Assembly (NCBI GenBank): GCA_038025085.1
Contig: CM076143.1
Span: forward strand, 16,663,501 to 16,727,500
Direction of reading: 5' to 3'
Source of the DNA: Tetragonia tetragonoides
Lineage: Eukaryota > Streptophyta > Magnoliopsida > Caryophyllales > Aizoaceae
DNA: 64,000 nucleotides
This document shows positions 12,784-23,869 of the stretch, in pieces (position 1 is the stretch's first letter; every line of letters begins with the position of its first letter). Made by a program: the position numbers and the translations under genes. Under the pieces are notes generated by a model that saw only the letters and a list, made by a program, of their open reading frames with translations, ran no database searches and was not told where the DNA came from.

Positions 12784-13146
12784 TTATATTTTAAATAGAT
12801 CTTGCTTTGACGCATTATGATTATCAGCAAAAAAAAAAAAAACAGAGAAAAAAAAGAGAAAGAGAAAACATAACACATTATGATGCTGCTGCCTCAAGAA
12901 TTCCACTTCTGAATTTAGTTTAATAATGGCTACAAGATCTGAGTTGAATTCAAATACTACCTTAGCTTTTCCAGTTTCATTCTGTTGATTATAAACTGTG
13001 CTCAAAGCTCTCCTCGGTGCTCTTCCCTGTAGGTTGATGTTAGGAGAAGATAAATATGTAGGCTGTGAAGAGCACAGGCCTGTATTTTTGAAGAAGCAGA
13101 GCAAAGTTATAAAGATGCAGAATATAATTATGTGGGGAGGTCTCAT
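12784..13146 (-). CDS. Candidate small secreted protein (unrecognised), antisense to the JmjC 3' region
   Basis: Reading from the second in-frame ATG (13146), a 120-aa ORF begins with a credible signal peptide: a hydrophobic core IIIFCIFITLLCFF followed by a small-residue cleavage region GLCSSQ. A basic GRAPRR segment lies in the middle. The last ~30 residues come from a T-rich/A-rich tract and are probably not real coding, so the true end or a splice site is unclear. A TTTATAAG TATA-like box at about 13200-13208 is well placed. The opposite strand is also open here and could be the last JmjC exon; only one need be real. I recognise no family. Confidence 0.3.
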   Translation of the reverse strand: MRPPHIIIFCIFITLLCFFKNTGLCSSQPTYLSSPNINLQGRAPRRALSTVYNQQNETGKAKVVFEFNSDLVAIIKLNSEVEFLRQQHHNVLCFLFLFFFSVFFFFADNHNASKQDLFKI

Positions 13147-13320
13147 TTTGATACTTGGTGTGAGTGCCTTTGATATTTGGATTGGGAGGATCACAAAATA
13201 TGACTTATAAAGACGGGATCATTATTCATTTGTAAGTCTCTCTCTCACTCTCTCTCTAATTCATTTTTGTTTGCATATATGTCATAAAATTATTAGATGC
13301 ACATAGACCAGGTCTTCGGA

Positions 13321-13516
13321 TGACTCAAGCCAATCTTTGTTTTTTATAAGATGCCATCGTTATCCAAGCTTTGCTTGACTAATTCCATGGGCTCTAAAGT
13401 TAACAATCATGAAAACCTCCATTGGCTATAAGAGGACTCGGACTTTTTGAATAAATCTCAGAGGACCAGAGGTCTTACCAGTTGAGCTACCCCCTTGGAG
13501 TTGACTCAAGCCAATC
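13321..13516 (-). mobile_element. tRNA-derived SINE with 15-bp target-site duplication
   Basis: TGACTCAAGCCAATC is repeated exactly at 13321-13335 and 13502-13516. On the minus strand the element starts with a tRNA-like head: A box TAGCTCAACTGG (13478-13489) and B-box-like GTCCGAGTCCT (13433-13443), ending in an A-rich tail near 13340. The head resembles a tRNA gene, but the tail and duplication show a retroposed SINE. Confidence 0.88.
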
Positions 13517-14727
13517 ATATCCGTTCCAACTTTATAAAATCTCTAACACGTGATTTGTTTAGGTAAACACAATAACATGGTGACTTCTGGTGCACTTAGC
13601 AAATTTTCACGCGCGTGTCCGTGTGTGTGTGTGTGAGAGAGAGGGAGAGGGCTGACATGGTTTGGTCCAAACCCATGCCTAATGATACAGTTGGTTATGT
13701 GAAGGAGAGAAGAACAAGACCAAGTATGGGCTTCTGAAGACCGTCCCAAGGTGATCTTTTTGAAATCTTTGGTAGTCTCTAGTGGGTGTGACAAGATTGC
13801 TAATATGGAGATATGCTGACCGTGGGACCTAAGCCCGTTTGGGTCACTGACGTGTATGGCAGCCAATTTGATGAAATTATTAAGACACAACCATCCATTA
13901 AAGAGTCTCACATGGGTGGGGCGACTGGCTGTCTCTCTCGAATGACTTGTTAGACCAGAGATTTGGATGTTTGTTGCACAATCATGGGTAGTCAAGAGCT
14001 TGCAGTTTCACTAGAATTTAAACTGTAGTAAGGAATTTTATTTTTTCTTTTGGTACGAGTAACCCGCAACCACTAGTTTTTTCTTGTGTGCCTCGGTGTA
14101 TGCAATAGCTTGTAAACCATATATTCCAGGCAAGCCGATAAGATAAATCTTGCAAACAGGCTTAGAATAGAGGTCTGCTGGTGGAAATTGAACCCATAAC
14201 TTTTATTTTGAAAATTAACCCCACGATCAAGTGCACTATCTTTTCAAGGCTTTAGCAAGTAATATTAGTCATAGATGTGGTCGTGTGGATGATGGTTTAC
14301 TTTGAAGTAGATGCTACATATCATAGATGTCCATGTTTAGGGAAAAATTCCGAGAAGGCACTTTTATTTTTTATGAATTACAGTAAGATACTCCGACAGT
14401 TCCAACATAGCTCAAAGGATCACTAAAAATGTGAAATGCGGAATTTCGTCTTAGCAAAATATAATATTTTTGGCATGCACATGCTGCAATATCAATTGCA
14501 AGAAAACAATCTGTTGCATCGAGATGTGATGGTGTCCTTGGTTGTGTAATTTCATGTATGATCCATTCTATTGAATGTCAAAATTTCATTATTAGCCACC
14601 ATCTTCAGATCAGATGTCTTCTAAAGTGCCCTGTACTATTTCGTTACCACATAAACTCAATATGTGAACGCCTCACATGAGGTGTGATATAATTTAGGAG
14701 GCCAATGTTATGTGATGACGTTGAAGC
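13517..14727. other. Intergenic; possible old minus-strand SINE at 14040-14245
   Basis: No gene supported. A (GT)n/(GA)n tract lies near 13618-13650. At 14040-14245 the minus strand has a B-box-like GGGTTCAATTTCC and an A-rich end, as in a decayed SINE, but no clear target-site duplication was found. Confidence 0.4.
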
Positions 14728-14966
14728 ATTGTCGGTAGGGCTGTAAAGGAGCTAGAGCAATCGTGAGCTGCTCGGGAACGTACTTGATCAAAGTTTGCTC
14801 AATAATAAACGACCTGAGTACGAATACTACTCATTTACTAAACCAGCCGTGTACCAGAACTCCAATACTTGGGTCGTAAGTATTATTATGGGTTATAATA
14901 CCAAGCCAGTGTATTCGCGAGCTACTAAACTCGGTTAAAGCTTGCTCAATAATAAACAATAATAAG

Positions 14967-15303
14967 TTTGGAATGGAGACTACTTTGGAGAGCGGCTTCC
15001 GGGACGTAATTGTAGAGACAGACTCTTTAGTAATTGTTTCAGCTCTAAGAAAGAATGTTTTGCGGCGAAATGAACTAGGTCCATATTAGCTGCTATTGTA
15101 TATATTAGTGGTTCTTTTAGTTCCTGTAGTTGGTCTCATGTTGGTAGGTCTGGCAATCAGGTGGCTCACCACCTAGCTAGGTTGCAGCGCTATGACTTTC
15201 AAGATAGGATTTGGTTAGAAGAGGGTCAAGTTATGTGGATGACTATGTACCCTTTGATGTATGTATGATGAATGAATAAATGAAAATCCCTCTTTCTACT
15301 CAA

Positions 15304-15306
<3 letters not shown>
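14967..15306 (+). pseudogene. LINE RNase H-like (RVT_3) fragment nested in the MITE
   Basis: Translates to a plant LINE RNase H domain C-terminus: LESGFRDVIVETDSLVIVSA, then after one frameshift near 15080 a stretch including SWSHVGRSGNQVAHHLAR, with stop at about 15268. The VETDS acidic motif and the NQVAHHLAR helix are characteristic. A short 3' UTR leads into CTCAAAAAA and the (TA)n tract. A 5'-truncated LINE copy. Confidence 0.85.

Positions 15307-15379
<73 letters not shown>
15307..15379. repeat. (TA)n microsatellite
   Basis: About 36 uninterrupted AT dinucleotides following the LINE tail. Likely grown from the tail of the inserted LINE. Confidence 0.97.
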
Positions 15380-15384
<5 letters not shown>

Positions 15385-15520
15385 AACGAGCTGAGCACGA
15401 GCACCAATTTTATTGTTTAGCAAACGGCCGAGCACGAGCACCAATTTAATTGTTTAGCAAACGAGTCGAGCATGAGTACAAAGATACTCGGCTCGACTTG
15501 TTTACGCCCCTAATTGTCCG

Positions 15521-15799
15521 TATAATCCTATGGTGAAGGGTCTTACTTTTAGGTAAGGATTCTTGTGAACAGTAATATGCGTTTCGTTTGCATTTGCACG
15601 CTAACTTGGAATCAAATGCTCTTCTTCGTTATACAGCAAAGACATTAGAAAGGAATCATATACTCTTATCCCTCATAAAGAAAAACTATTAGCAAAGAAT
15701 CAAAATCAAATGCTTTTCTTACTTTAAGCGATTATTTAATAAGTTGGTTTCTCCACCAACTACATAACAGTAATTCTTTTGGAAGCAATTTACCAATTA
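15521..15799. other. AT-rich gap between MITE and copia element; nothing recognised
   Basis: No gene or repeat was recognised. The truncation point of the copia element lies near 15800 but is not precise. Confidence 0.4.
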
Positions 15800-15834
15800 T
15801 TATAGGTTTGTCATTCTTCAACAGGTATGCACAC

Positions 15835-18800
15835 TTTCTATTGGACCTACTTATTTATTTTATTAAGGTTCATAGTTTATTGGTTTTTCATTGTTTAAGT
15901 TATGATTTCATTTATTTGTTTTTTTCACAAATTTTAAATCCTAAGATAGTATCAACTTCATTTAAATCTTTCATTTTAAAACATGAAGTTAAATACTCCT
16001 TAGTTTCATTAATGCCTTTCATGTTAGTTCCAATAATAAACATGTCATCAACATATGCCATATAATAACACTATATTCTCTTGTAAACTTAGCATAAATA
16101 TATCTATCTGCAGAATTATGGGTAAAATCATTAGACAACACCACAAAATCAAATTTCTCATGCCATTGCTTTGGTGCTTGTTTTAAACCATAATAGAGAT
16201 TTTTTAGTTTGCAAACTTTACTTTCATTTCCAGGCAAAACAAACCCCTCGGGTTGTTTCATATACACCTCTTCATCTAAATCACCATTTAAAAATGTTGT
16301 CTTTACATCCATTTGGTGCACATGCAAATTATATATCGATGTTAGAGTCAAAAGCACTCTAATGGATGTAATTCTAGCCACAGGAGCATCGGTGTCAAAA
16401 TAATCAATTCCTTCCCTTTGGGAAAAACCTTGTATGACCAATCTAGCTTAAATGTTTGTATGGTTCCATCTGTGTTGTACTTTGTTTTAAATACCCATTT
16501 ACACCCAATGGCCTTAGAATCGGGAGGCAAAACTGAAATTTCCCATGTATTATTTGATAACAAAGAATTCATTTCGTCATCAATTGCCTCCTTCCAAAAT
16601 GCCGCGTTTCTAGAAGCCATTGCTTCTTTAAACGTTTTTGGATCATCTTCTACATTTAGAATTATGGGTATTTAATTTACAACTTTTTCTCTATCACCTT
16701 CCACAAGGAAGAGAATAGCTTGAGAATTAATAAATCCTGATCCCAAAATTTTCTCCTTTCTAACTCTTTGGCTTCTCCTAGGTTCACTAGTAAATTCAAC
16801 CAAAGTTCTCTTGCTACTAGAATTGTCATTTGGAGGAAGGAGAACTTGTGGAGTTTGCACGGAATTATCAATTGTACAATCATGTCGAAATTTATTCTCA
16901 AAAAATTCAACATCCCTTGATTCTACAATCACATTAGAGTCTAAATCCAATAGGCGATAAGCCTTTGAATTTTCTGCATATCCCACAAAAATGCTTTTTA
17001 AAGCCCTAGGTCCTAACTTAGTCATTTTAGGCAAGGGAACTTTATGGTATGCTATACAACCCCAAACTCTAAAATAATTTATGTTAGGCTTTCTCCCTCT
17101 CCAGATTTCATATGGAGAAACTTTAATCTTTTTAGAAGGAACTCTATTATTTACATGACATGATGTTAGTAAAGCCTCACTCCACAAATTGTTAGGAAAT
17201 TTTTCACTAACATAGAATTAATCATGTCGGTCAAAACACCATTTTTCCTTTCGGCCACTCCATTTTGCTGTGGAGTATATGGTGCTGTTTTTTGGTGTAT
17301 TAAACCATGAGTTTTACAATAGGAAGAAAATTCCGTAGGAAAATATACCCCACCTCTATCATTTCGCAAAATTTTTAATTTTTCTTCCTTTTTGTGTCTT
17401 AACTTCAGCTTTGTAAATTTGAAACATATCAAAAGCCTGGTCTTTTGTTTTCACCAAATAAACATAGCAATATCTAGAACAATCATCAATGAACGTAATA
17501 AATCATCTATTTTCACCTCTAGTTAATTGTCCATTGAATTCACAAATATCCGAATGTACAAGTTCTAGAATTTCTGAATTTATGTCTACCTTAGGGAAAG
17601 GCTTTCTTTTCATCTTTTCTTGGACACAAATTTCACATTTATCTTTATGTTCATTACTATAGGAAATAATATCATGTTTAGACATGTATTTCATTGTCCT
17701 ATAATTAATGTGTCCCAATCGATTATGCCACAAATTAAAAGATGAACATTCTATACTAAAATTCGAATTTAATAAAGGCGCAACAATATAAGCAGAATTT
17801 GTAACTTTATTAATACTTAGTTTGTACATACCATCATAGGCATAACTCTTCCCTACAAAGACCCCGGCCTTAGATAGAATCACTTTGTCTGATTCTATCA
17901 CAACCTTTAATCCCTTCTTACAAAGCATAAAACCAGAAACTAAGTTCTTCCTAATTTCAGGAACATGAAGTACACTAGTTAAAATAACTTTCTTTTCAGA
18001 GGTAAACTGAAGTTCCACCGAACCGGTTCCATGAACTTTTGTGGTGTGGTGGTCTCCCATTAGGACTTCATGGCCTCCTGCAGATTCTGTATAATCTTTG
18101 AAGAGTGACTTGTTCCTGCAAATATGAGTAGTTGCTCCAGAATCATACCACCAATCATCGCTGGTTGTGACTAATGCCATGTGCAGTTCTTGAATCATTC
18201 CGATATGCAAATCAGAAACCATAGCGACAATGTCACTACCTTGCACACTCTCATCCACGTTTGCTTTATTTTCACCCTTCTTTTGGTTTTGATTCTGGTT
18301 CCGTCTCTTATTAGGAGCCTTATAGAAACGTTTTATGTGGCCTTTCTTGTCACAATTATAACAAACAACATTAGATAAATCCCTTTTACCCTTTTTGTTG
18401 TTATAATTATTATCATTGTTATTATTGCCCTTTCTCTTCTTGCCTCTCTGGTTATTCTGAGAGTTATTCTGTGAATTATTTTCATTAACATAATTCACCT
18501 TAGAAGTAGATGCATCATTCATTGCCTTATCACGGATTCGAGTCTCCTCCTCAATCCGTAAATGTTTCTGTAACTGTTCCAAGGAAAGGTCCTCAGTAGT
18601 ATGCATCAGTTTCTTCCGGTAATTAAACCAGGAGCGAGGCAACTTGGCAATAATACCACCAACCAACAGTTTCTTAGGAATTTCAATACACAAATCCTTA
18701 AACTTAGATACTAAGATAAGCCATTCATGAACTTGTTCTAAGATAGGTTGAGTATCATCTATACTAAATTCGAAAAACTGAAAAATTATGAACTTATCTG

Positions 18801-19147
18801 CTTCTTGTTTTTCGGCATATTATTTGAATTCCAGAGAGTACCACATCTCCTTTGCGGTCTTTATGCTACTGAACAGATCATACAGACAGGGACTGGAGAA
18901 TATACCCTCTGCACAGCATTCCATCTTCTTCTCGCTTCTTGCGTTCAGCCACCACTGCTTCAGTATGTTTGTCATTCGGTTCAGGGAGGGGTTTCAGATT
19001 GGGGTCCAGAATGTAAAAGATTTTCAGAGCAGTAAGTAAGAACGCAATTTTCTCCTTCCAGCGAAGGAAATTGGTTCCATCAAAATGGTCAAGTCTAATT
19101 GTGCTTTGGCCGAACATTTTCAGAGTATTGTCTACGTTTGATTCCAT
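15835..19147 (-). pseudogene. copia gag-pol remnant, multiply frameshifted
   Basis: Gag start at 19147 (MESNVDNTLKMFGQ, with FDGTNFLRWKEK). The zinc knuckle at about 18319-18366 reads CYNCDKKGHIKRFY, so the last cysteine of CX2CX4HX4C is Tyr. Protease motif DSGATTHIC near 18115-18160. Integrase zinc-binding H-H-C-C at about 17600-17730 (LWHNRLGH...CEICVQEK) and core QQNGVAERKNG near 17260. Reverse transcriptase at 16620-16019, with the catalytic YVDDM present only in another frame near 16050. Several frameshifts (near 18700, 17500, 17180, 16640, 16440, 16070) make it inactive. Coding fades after about 15835. Confidence 0.92.
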
Positions 19148-19751
19148 AATAAAACCTTAAAGATTGTTAGAACTACTACGGTAATTAAGCGAGATAAATT
19201 AAGGGCGTGATATAATCACTGTCCTTTAAGGTTTTATTAACCCCCACTACTTTGTTGCTGTTGGGAATTGTGGCTAATCTACCCCCAGGATCCCCTTAAT
19301 CAATTAGAAAAAGTAGACAACAAACCTACTAATTCTCCTATGAACACCATTGTTACATAATCGGCTGGGAAGAAGAAGAAGAGAATGAGATGATCTGAAC
19401 CAATACCTCAATCCCTATTTATAAGCAAAAATAAGGCAGTTAACAACAGTTACTAAAACTGTCATTAAAAGGATAATTACGAAAATTTATTTAAGTAAGT
19501 TAATTAAATAAATAAATCGCAAAAATATAATAATAAGGCATTGTAAATAGTTAAGTGTTAATTAACTACACGCACAAAGTGCTTATATTATAAATATTAT
19601 AATATATACTTAGCACTTGTCCATAATTTCCCTCCATAATTTCATTCAAACTACAAAAGGACACTATATCTTATAAAGTGGTTCTATTTCACTTTCCCCA
19701 CCAATGTGGGACTCTCCCATACTTGCTATTATAAAAGACTATACACCTACA
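19148..19751 (-). repeat. 5' LTR-like region of the copia element
   Basis: Read on the minus strand it begins TGTAGGTGTATAG (19751 downward), followed by GAGTCCCACATTGGTGGG, a block common near the start of plant copia LTRs, and then a TATA-like TTTATAAGATATA. The inner boundary and primer binding site could not be placed: no TGGTATCAGAGC-type site was seen. Confidence 0.55.
19730..19737 (+). promoter_or_regulatory. TATA-like box upstream of the DUF247 gene
   Basis: TATAAAAG on the plus strand, 140 bp before the DUF247 ATG and inside the outer end of the opposite-strand copia LTR. This suggests, but does not show, that LTR-derived sequence supplies the core promoter. Confidence 0.4.
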
Positions 19752-19876
19752 GTGCATGTGTGTTTTGTACTATTATTAACATTATAGAAAATCATTTTCT
19801 TTGAGTGATTTAGCTAACTAATTAAGCAAATCATTATGGACTAACTTCTTGGTGCCCATCTTTTTAGGTTTTCTTG

Positions 19877-21292
19877 ATGGCACTGCCCGTGATATATAGT
19901 AGGAGTAGCGAACAACAAAGTAATGATTTGGCAACCTCCATTAAAGATGATATAAGTTTAGTAGTGGCAAACCTTCAACCAAGCTCTTGGAAAAAACGTT
20001 CCATCTATAGAGTTCCACGGTGCCTAAAAGGCCAGGGCAAAGACAACGCTTATATTCCCCGTCTAGTCTCCTTAGGACCCTACCACCACGGTAACCCTGA
20101 ACTACAAGGCATAGAATTGCATAAACTTCGAGCCCTGGATTGCATGCTTAAGCGCACTGGTCAAGACATAACCAAGTACGTCAATGCCATCAAAGAACTT
20201 GAGCACGAGGCTCGTGCTCGTTACGATGACCTTCCAAAGGAGTTTTCTACTAGTAATAGTGATGGTTTTGTGAGAATGTTGCTTCTTGATGGTTGTTTTG
20301 TCGTCGAGATTCTCTCAGCCTTTGAGCAATGTTCGTTTATAGAGCTTGGTTATGACGAAGATGATCCTCTTTTTTCTTTTTCTAAGAATCACATACTGGA
20401 TGTCATCTTAATGGACATGATATTGCTTGAGAATCAAATTCCGCTATTCATCCTCAATAGGATATACCAACTCCAATCACAAAACCAAGATGACAAAAAG
20501 GTCGCAAAGCTAGTCCTTCACAACTTAAACTCGAGTTTGGTGATGGGAAGGGGCCTAAGAAAAGAAGAAGTTATGTTACAAGATTCTATTCTTGATCAAG
20601 GCCATAGGGATTTGCAAAATTGCCTAGATATTTTTAGGGAAAGCCTCATTTATGGAAGAAAACATCCAAGGCCGAAAAGTACTGGAGAAATTGTGGATCC
20701 TGAGAGACAAATGATCCCAAGTGTCACTGCATTGAAAGAGGCCGGGGTAAAATTTAGGAAGCAAAACAAGGCGTTTCCATTTTGGGATATCAAATTCGAG
20801 AATGGGATTTTGGAGATACCTCAAATTGTGATAGTAGATGGTTCAGAGTCCATTTTTCTTAATCTCATTGCATTCGAGCAATGTCATGTTCTCTCTCAAG
20901 ACGCTCGAATTCTTCCCTACATTGCTTTAATGGATAACTTGGTTGACACTGCGGCCGACGTAGCTGAACTCCATGATCAAGAGATAATTGTTCATACACT
21001 TGGGAGTGATGAAGAAGTTTCAAACCTCTTTAACCGTTTAGTTAAGGGAACTATCTTCTCGGTTGAAAGTGGTTGTTTTGTGCAACTGTATGAGCAAGTG
21101 AATGACCATCATCACCAAAGGTATAATCGATGGAAAGCTAATCTGAGGCACAATTATTTTAACACTCCTTGGTCAACTATTGCGTTCATTGCTGCGATTA
21201 TTGGATTGATATTGACTGTTGTGTCAACATACTGCGATATCAAGCAAGCTAATTTATTTAAGGATTTATTTAAGAAAAAGCACCAGCATTAA
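19877..21292 (+). CDS. DUF247 (UPF0481) protein
   Basis: Uninterrupted 471-aa ORF. The ATG at 19877 is preceded by CTTTTTAG, a possible acceptor of a 5' UTR intron. Family hallmarks are visible: an N-terminal SIYRVPRCL block, PRLVSLGPYHHG, MLLLDGCFVVEIL near residue 135, DMILLENQIPLFIL near 185, IFLNLIAFEQCH near 325, and one C-terminal membrane helix (PWSTIAFIAAIIGLILTVVS, roughly 435-455) with a short Lys-rich tail. Length is typical (400-500 aa). DUF247 proteins are plant-specific, often in clusters, mostly of unknown biochemical function; members at grass S and Z loci act in self-incompatibility. The gene stands alone here and looks intact. Confidence 0.93.
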   Translation: MALPVIYSRSSEQQSNDLATSIKDDISLVVANLQPSSWKKRSIYRVPRCLKGQGKDNAYIPRLVSLGPYHHGNPELQGIELHKLRALDCMLKRTGQDITKYVNAIKELEHEARARYDDLPKEFSTSNSDGFVRMLLLDGCFVVEILSAFEQCSFIELGYDEDDPLFSFSKNHILDVILMDMILLENQIPLFILNRIYQLQSQNQDDKKVAKLVLHNLNSSLVMGRGLRKEEVMLQDSILDQGHRDLQNCLDIFRESLIYGRKHPRPKSTGEIVDPERQMIPSVTALKEAGVKFRKQNKAFPFWDIKFENGILEIPQIVIVDGSESIFLNLIAFEQCHVLSQDARILPYIALMDNLVDTAADVAELHDQEIIVHTLGSDEEVSNLFNRLVKGTIFSVESGCFVQLYEQVNDHHHQRYNRWKANLRHNYFNTPWSTIAFIAAIIGLILTVVSTYCDIKQANLFKDLFKKKHQH

Positions 21293-21949
21293 ATTGTGTA
21301 ATAGTGTAGTCACCTTGTTGTGCAAAAAAATAAAAAAAATTATTGTATTGATTTATTTTTTCCTTTTCACTGAATTTAATTTTATGATTTGGTCCAAAAA
21401 AACTTAGGAAGAGATGTGTAACAGGGTAGCTAGTAGCTACCTTGTATTAATTTATCTTTTTCTTTTGGAAATGATGTATTGATTTTATAAATTTTTCTTA
21501 AGAAGAGATTGTAAGAGTGTATAGTTGCCTTCTTTTATTAATAACCCTTTCAGTGTGTCTATATAATGATAACATGTAAAATAAAGAGAGAGATTGCAGG
21601 CAATCTTCATTCAAACCCATGAGAAACTCTGAAGTTTTTTGTAATCAGGGGCTCGCTTTCACGGTTAAAAGTAGGTAAGTAGGTAATTCCTTCCATGTCT
21701 TTTTTTCTATCCCGTCATATCACTTTGTCATTCTGCATTGCTATTTTTGAGAATCGCCATCAATATGTCAGTGTAGGTTCGGGATGTAAAACAACGCTGC
21801 TACAAGTCTTTCGGAAAGATAAGAAAATCGTCTTCAAAACTCTATGTGGCAGACAAAAAATTTTACTAGAACTGAGTCATCAATAAAAGTAATAGATGAA
21901 AGGGAACCAAAAATCCCACCTTACCCCTATCAAAATATTTTTTTTTTCC
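21293..21949. other. 3' flank of the DUF247 gene
   Basis: AT-rich sequence with several T-runs and AATAA-type signals. No second gene or clear repeat was recognised. Confidence 0.45.
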
Positions 21950-22469
21950 TTTTATTAAATCACTCAAAACACTCACTCACTCAAAGCACCATTACCACTC
22001 ATGCTCACTCCTCACTCCTCACTCTCTCTCTTAGTACAACACATTCCCACTCATTTTCTCTCTCATCCGTCCGCACCACCGCTTCTCATCCAAGGAAACC
22101 AGATCCACCACCGCTTCTCTCACCGCACCACCACTGCTCTTCCCCTTTCTTTTAAAAAACCCTCATTCTCCTCCCACCGCTCTTTCTCTATTCGAAGAAT
22201 ACCCAAATCGACCACCGCTCTCTATTTATGAAAAATCCCCCAAATCCTCATTTTCTCTCTTAAAAACCCTCATTGTCCTCCCCAATTTTCTTACCACCGC
22301 GGAAAACCAGGCAGGATAGTCAATTCTTCATCTCAATTCAGATACAATGGTTTGTTTAGCTTTGTCATTCAGATATTATGGCTTGATCAGGTGTTTTGAA
22401 TAGTGTTGGTTTCCATTAGTTTGTGCAAGTTGTTGCTTTCTTTTTCTTTACATGTACCTTATGGCATTT
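21950..22469. other. CT-rich leader-like stretch
   Basis: Pyrimidine-rich and rich in CACCGC/CTCTC motifs, resembling a 5' UTR or transposon leader, followed by TTCAGATA-type repeats near 22335-22375. No coherent ORF. It borders the minisatellite and satellite domain and may belong to the same large element. Confidence 0.35.
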
Positions 22470-22880
22470 TTCACAACCTCTAATGCCTTAATCATGACCC
22501 CCTAATGGTTGATTTCATGACCTCCTAGTGGACTTAATCATCACCTCCTAATGGCCCTAATCATGACCTTAATGGTATCATTCAAAACCTGCTAATAGTA
22601 TCCTCATTCAAGACCTGCTAATAATATCATTCAAGACCTGCTAAGGGCATTAATCACGAGCTGCTTATGGAATTATCCACGACATGGCCATGAAATCAAC
22701 CACCAAGTGATCATGGATTAAACCTCCACCTGGTCATGACTTTAACCTCTACCTGGTCATGACTTTAACCACTAATTGCTTTAACCACTATCTGCACATA
22801 ACATTATCCACCACCTATCATTCAAGACCATTTCATGTACCAGATTATCCATCAACTGCTTGTGGTTTAAACCACTAGTA
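22470..22880 (+). repeat. Degenerate ~20-25-bp minisatellite, left copy
   Basis: Repeated variants of a core like TCATGACCTGCTAATGGCAT, separated by ATTAATCA/ATTCAAGA. A second tract of the same family in the same orientation lies at 33371-33670, so the pair brackets the 168-bp satellite domain. Confidence 0.85.
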
Positions 22881-23869
22881 ATACTCAATACACATCAATG
22901 TAAGTAAATCACACATTCAGATTTACTCAATAACACCAATATCAATCAATTTCACCTATCATTCAACTACTGATTAATTGAATGTGAATTGTACAATTAA
23001 AATTAAAATTGTACAAATAACATCATTGTAGTACAAATAAATCTAACATAGTACAATTTTATCTGAACCTATTACAAATTTGATCATATTTTTGACCAAT
23101 ATTTATAACTAAATATTATGCCGGTTGACTATATGTAACATGTTTGACCACCTATGCTTTCATTTTCTCTTGTGCGACCCTTGTATGCTTTATCAGATTA
23201 AGTGCTTTTGAACATTTATTCTTCCTACATAAATACTTTTTACGTGAGGATGAGATTTAGCCATTTTGGAAAATCATCATCTTTGGTATAATAACAAAGA
23301 AGTTAGCACATTTATTTTAGGCTTTGTACAAACGATTTGCAACTTTGTATTTTTTATCTCTTATTCTAGTGCATTGATACTTTAATAGTAAAGACAACGA
23401 AATCAAATACTTTTGGTATGCTCCATCTCAACATCAATGTAATCAATGAATTGTCTCTATCAACATTAATAAGTATTGGGACAAGTGTTTAGTACACATT
23501 TCCACTATTTAGTATAATGGACAAATATCCATATTGTGGACAATTTTTTTTTCAGTATAACTGATAAAATTTTAGTATATACACAGTTAGTTGAAGAAGA
23601 TGAGTAGTAAATGAGAATGTATTTGTCACGTTTTGAAATAGAGAACTAAAAGTTTTTTTTTTTTTGTTAACATAGAGAATTAAAAGTTTAATCAAACCGT
23701 GTTACTTAGAATATTTGTTGTTGTAATTATTAACACGTTCACTTAATTTACATGTTTAGTTAGTACAATTTTTTTTATAGTTAATACAATACATTATGCT
23801 ATACAATTTCTTATAAACCAAGTTCTTAGTAACACCATCATCAATTTAACTTCAATAATTGACCCTAGT
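22881..23869. other. AT-rich stretch, no gene
   Basis: No coding frame seen. It contains several GTACAA/TTGTAC motifs that recur in the downstream modules, and T-runs. It probably belongs to the same repeat domain. Confidence 0.4.

Larger units (their letters stand above)
14728..15520. mobile_element. hAT-like MITE with 8-bp TSD, itself carrying nested insertions
   Basis: Termini are imperfect inverted repeats: TAGGGCTGTAAAGGAGCTAG at 14736 and, reversed, TAGGGGCGTAAACAAGTCGAG ending at 15512. They are flanked by ATTGTCGG (14728-14735) and ATTGTCCG (15513-15520), the 8-bp duplication expected of hAT elements with one difference. The interior is rich in GAGC/GCTCG motifs and is interrupted by a LINE RNase H remnant and a (TA)n tract. 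Confidence 0.85.
15800..19751 (-). mobile_element. Truncated Ty1/copia LTR retrotransposon
   Basis: Minus-strand element running from a 5' LTR-like region (right, to 19751) through gag, protease, integrase and part of reverse transcriptase, then lost near 15800. RNase H, the polypurine tract and 3' LTR are absent. The gene order (integrase before reverse transcriptase) identifies Ty1/copia. No second copy of the LTR was seen, so a target-site duplication cannot be defined and age cannot be read from LTR divergence. Confidence 0.9.

Noticed and set aside
13433..13500. tRNA-like gene (A and B boxes) on the minus strand
   Set aside because: Flanking 15-bp duplication and A-rich tail show a SINE; no complete cloverleaf.
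15226..15444. 72-aa minus-strand ORF
   Set aside because: Mostly translated (TA)n repeat (Ile-Tyr run); not a protein.
19690..19715. USE-like GTCCCACATTGG (minus strand) as a further snRNA promoter
   Set aside because: Lies at the start of the copia LTR, where this block is common, and no snRNA body follows.
22470..22880. CRISPR-like or regularly spaced repeats
   Set aside because: Repeats are degenerate, spacers irregular, and the genome is a plant; treated as a minisatellite.
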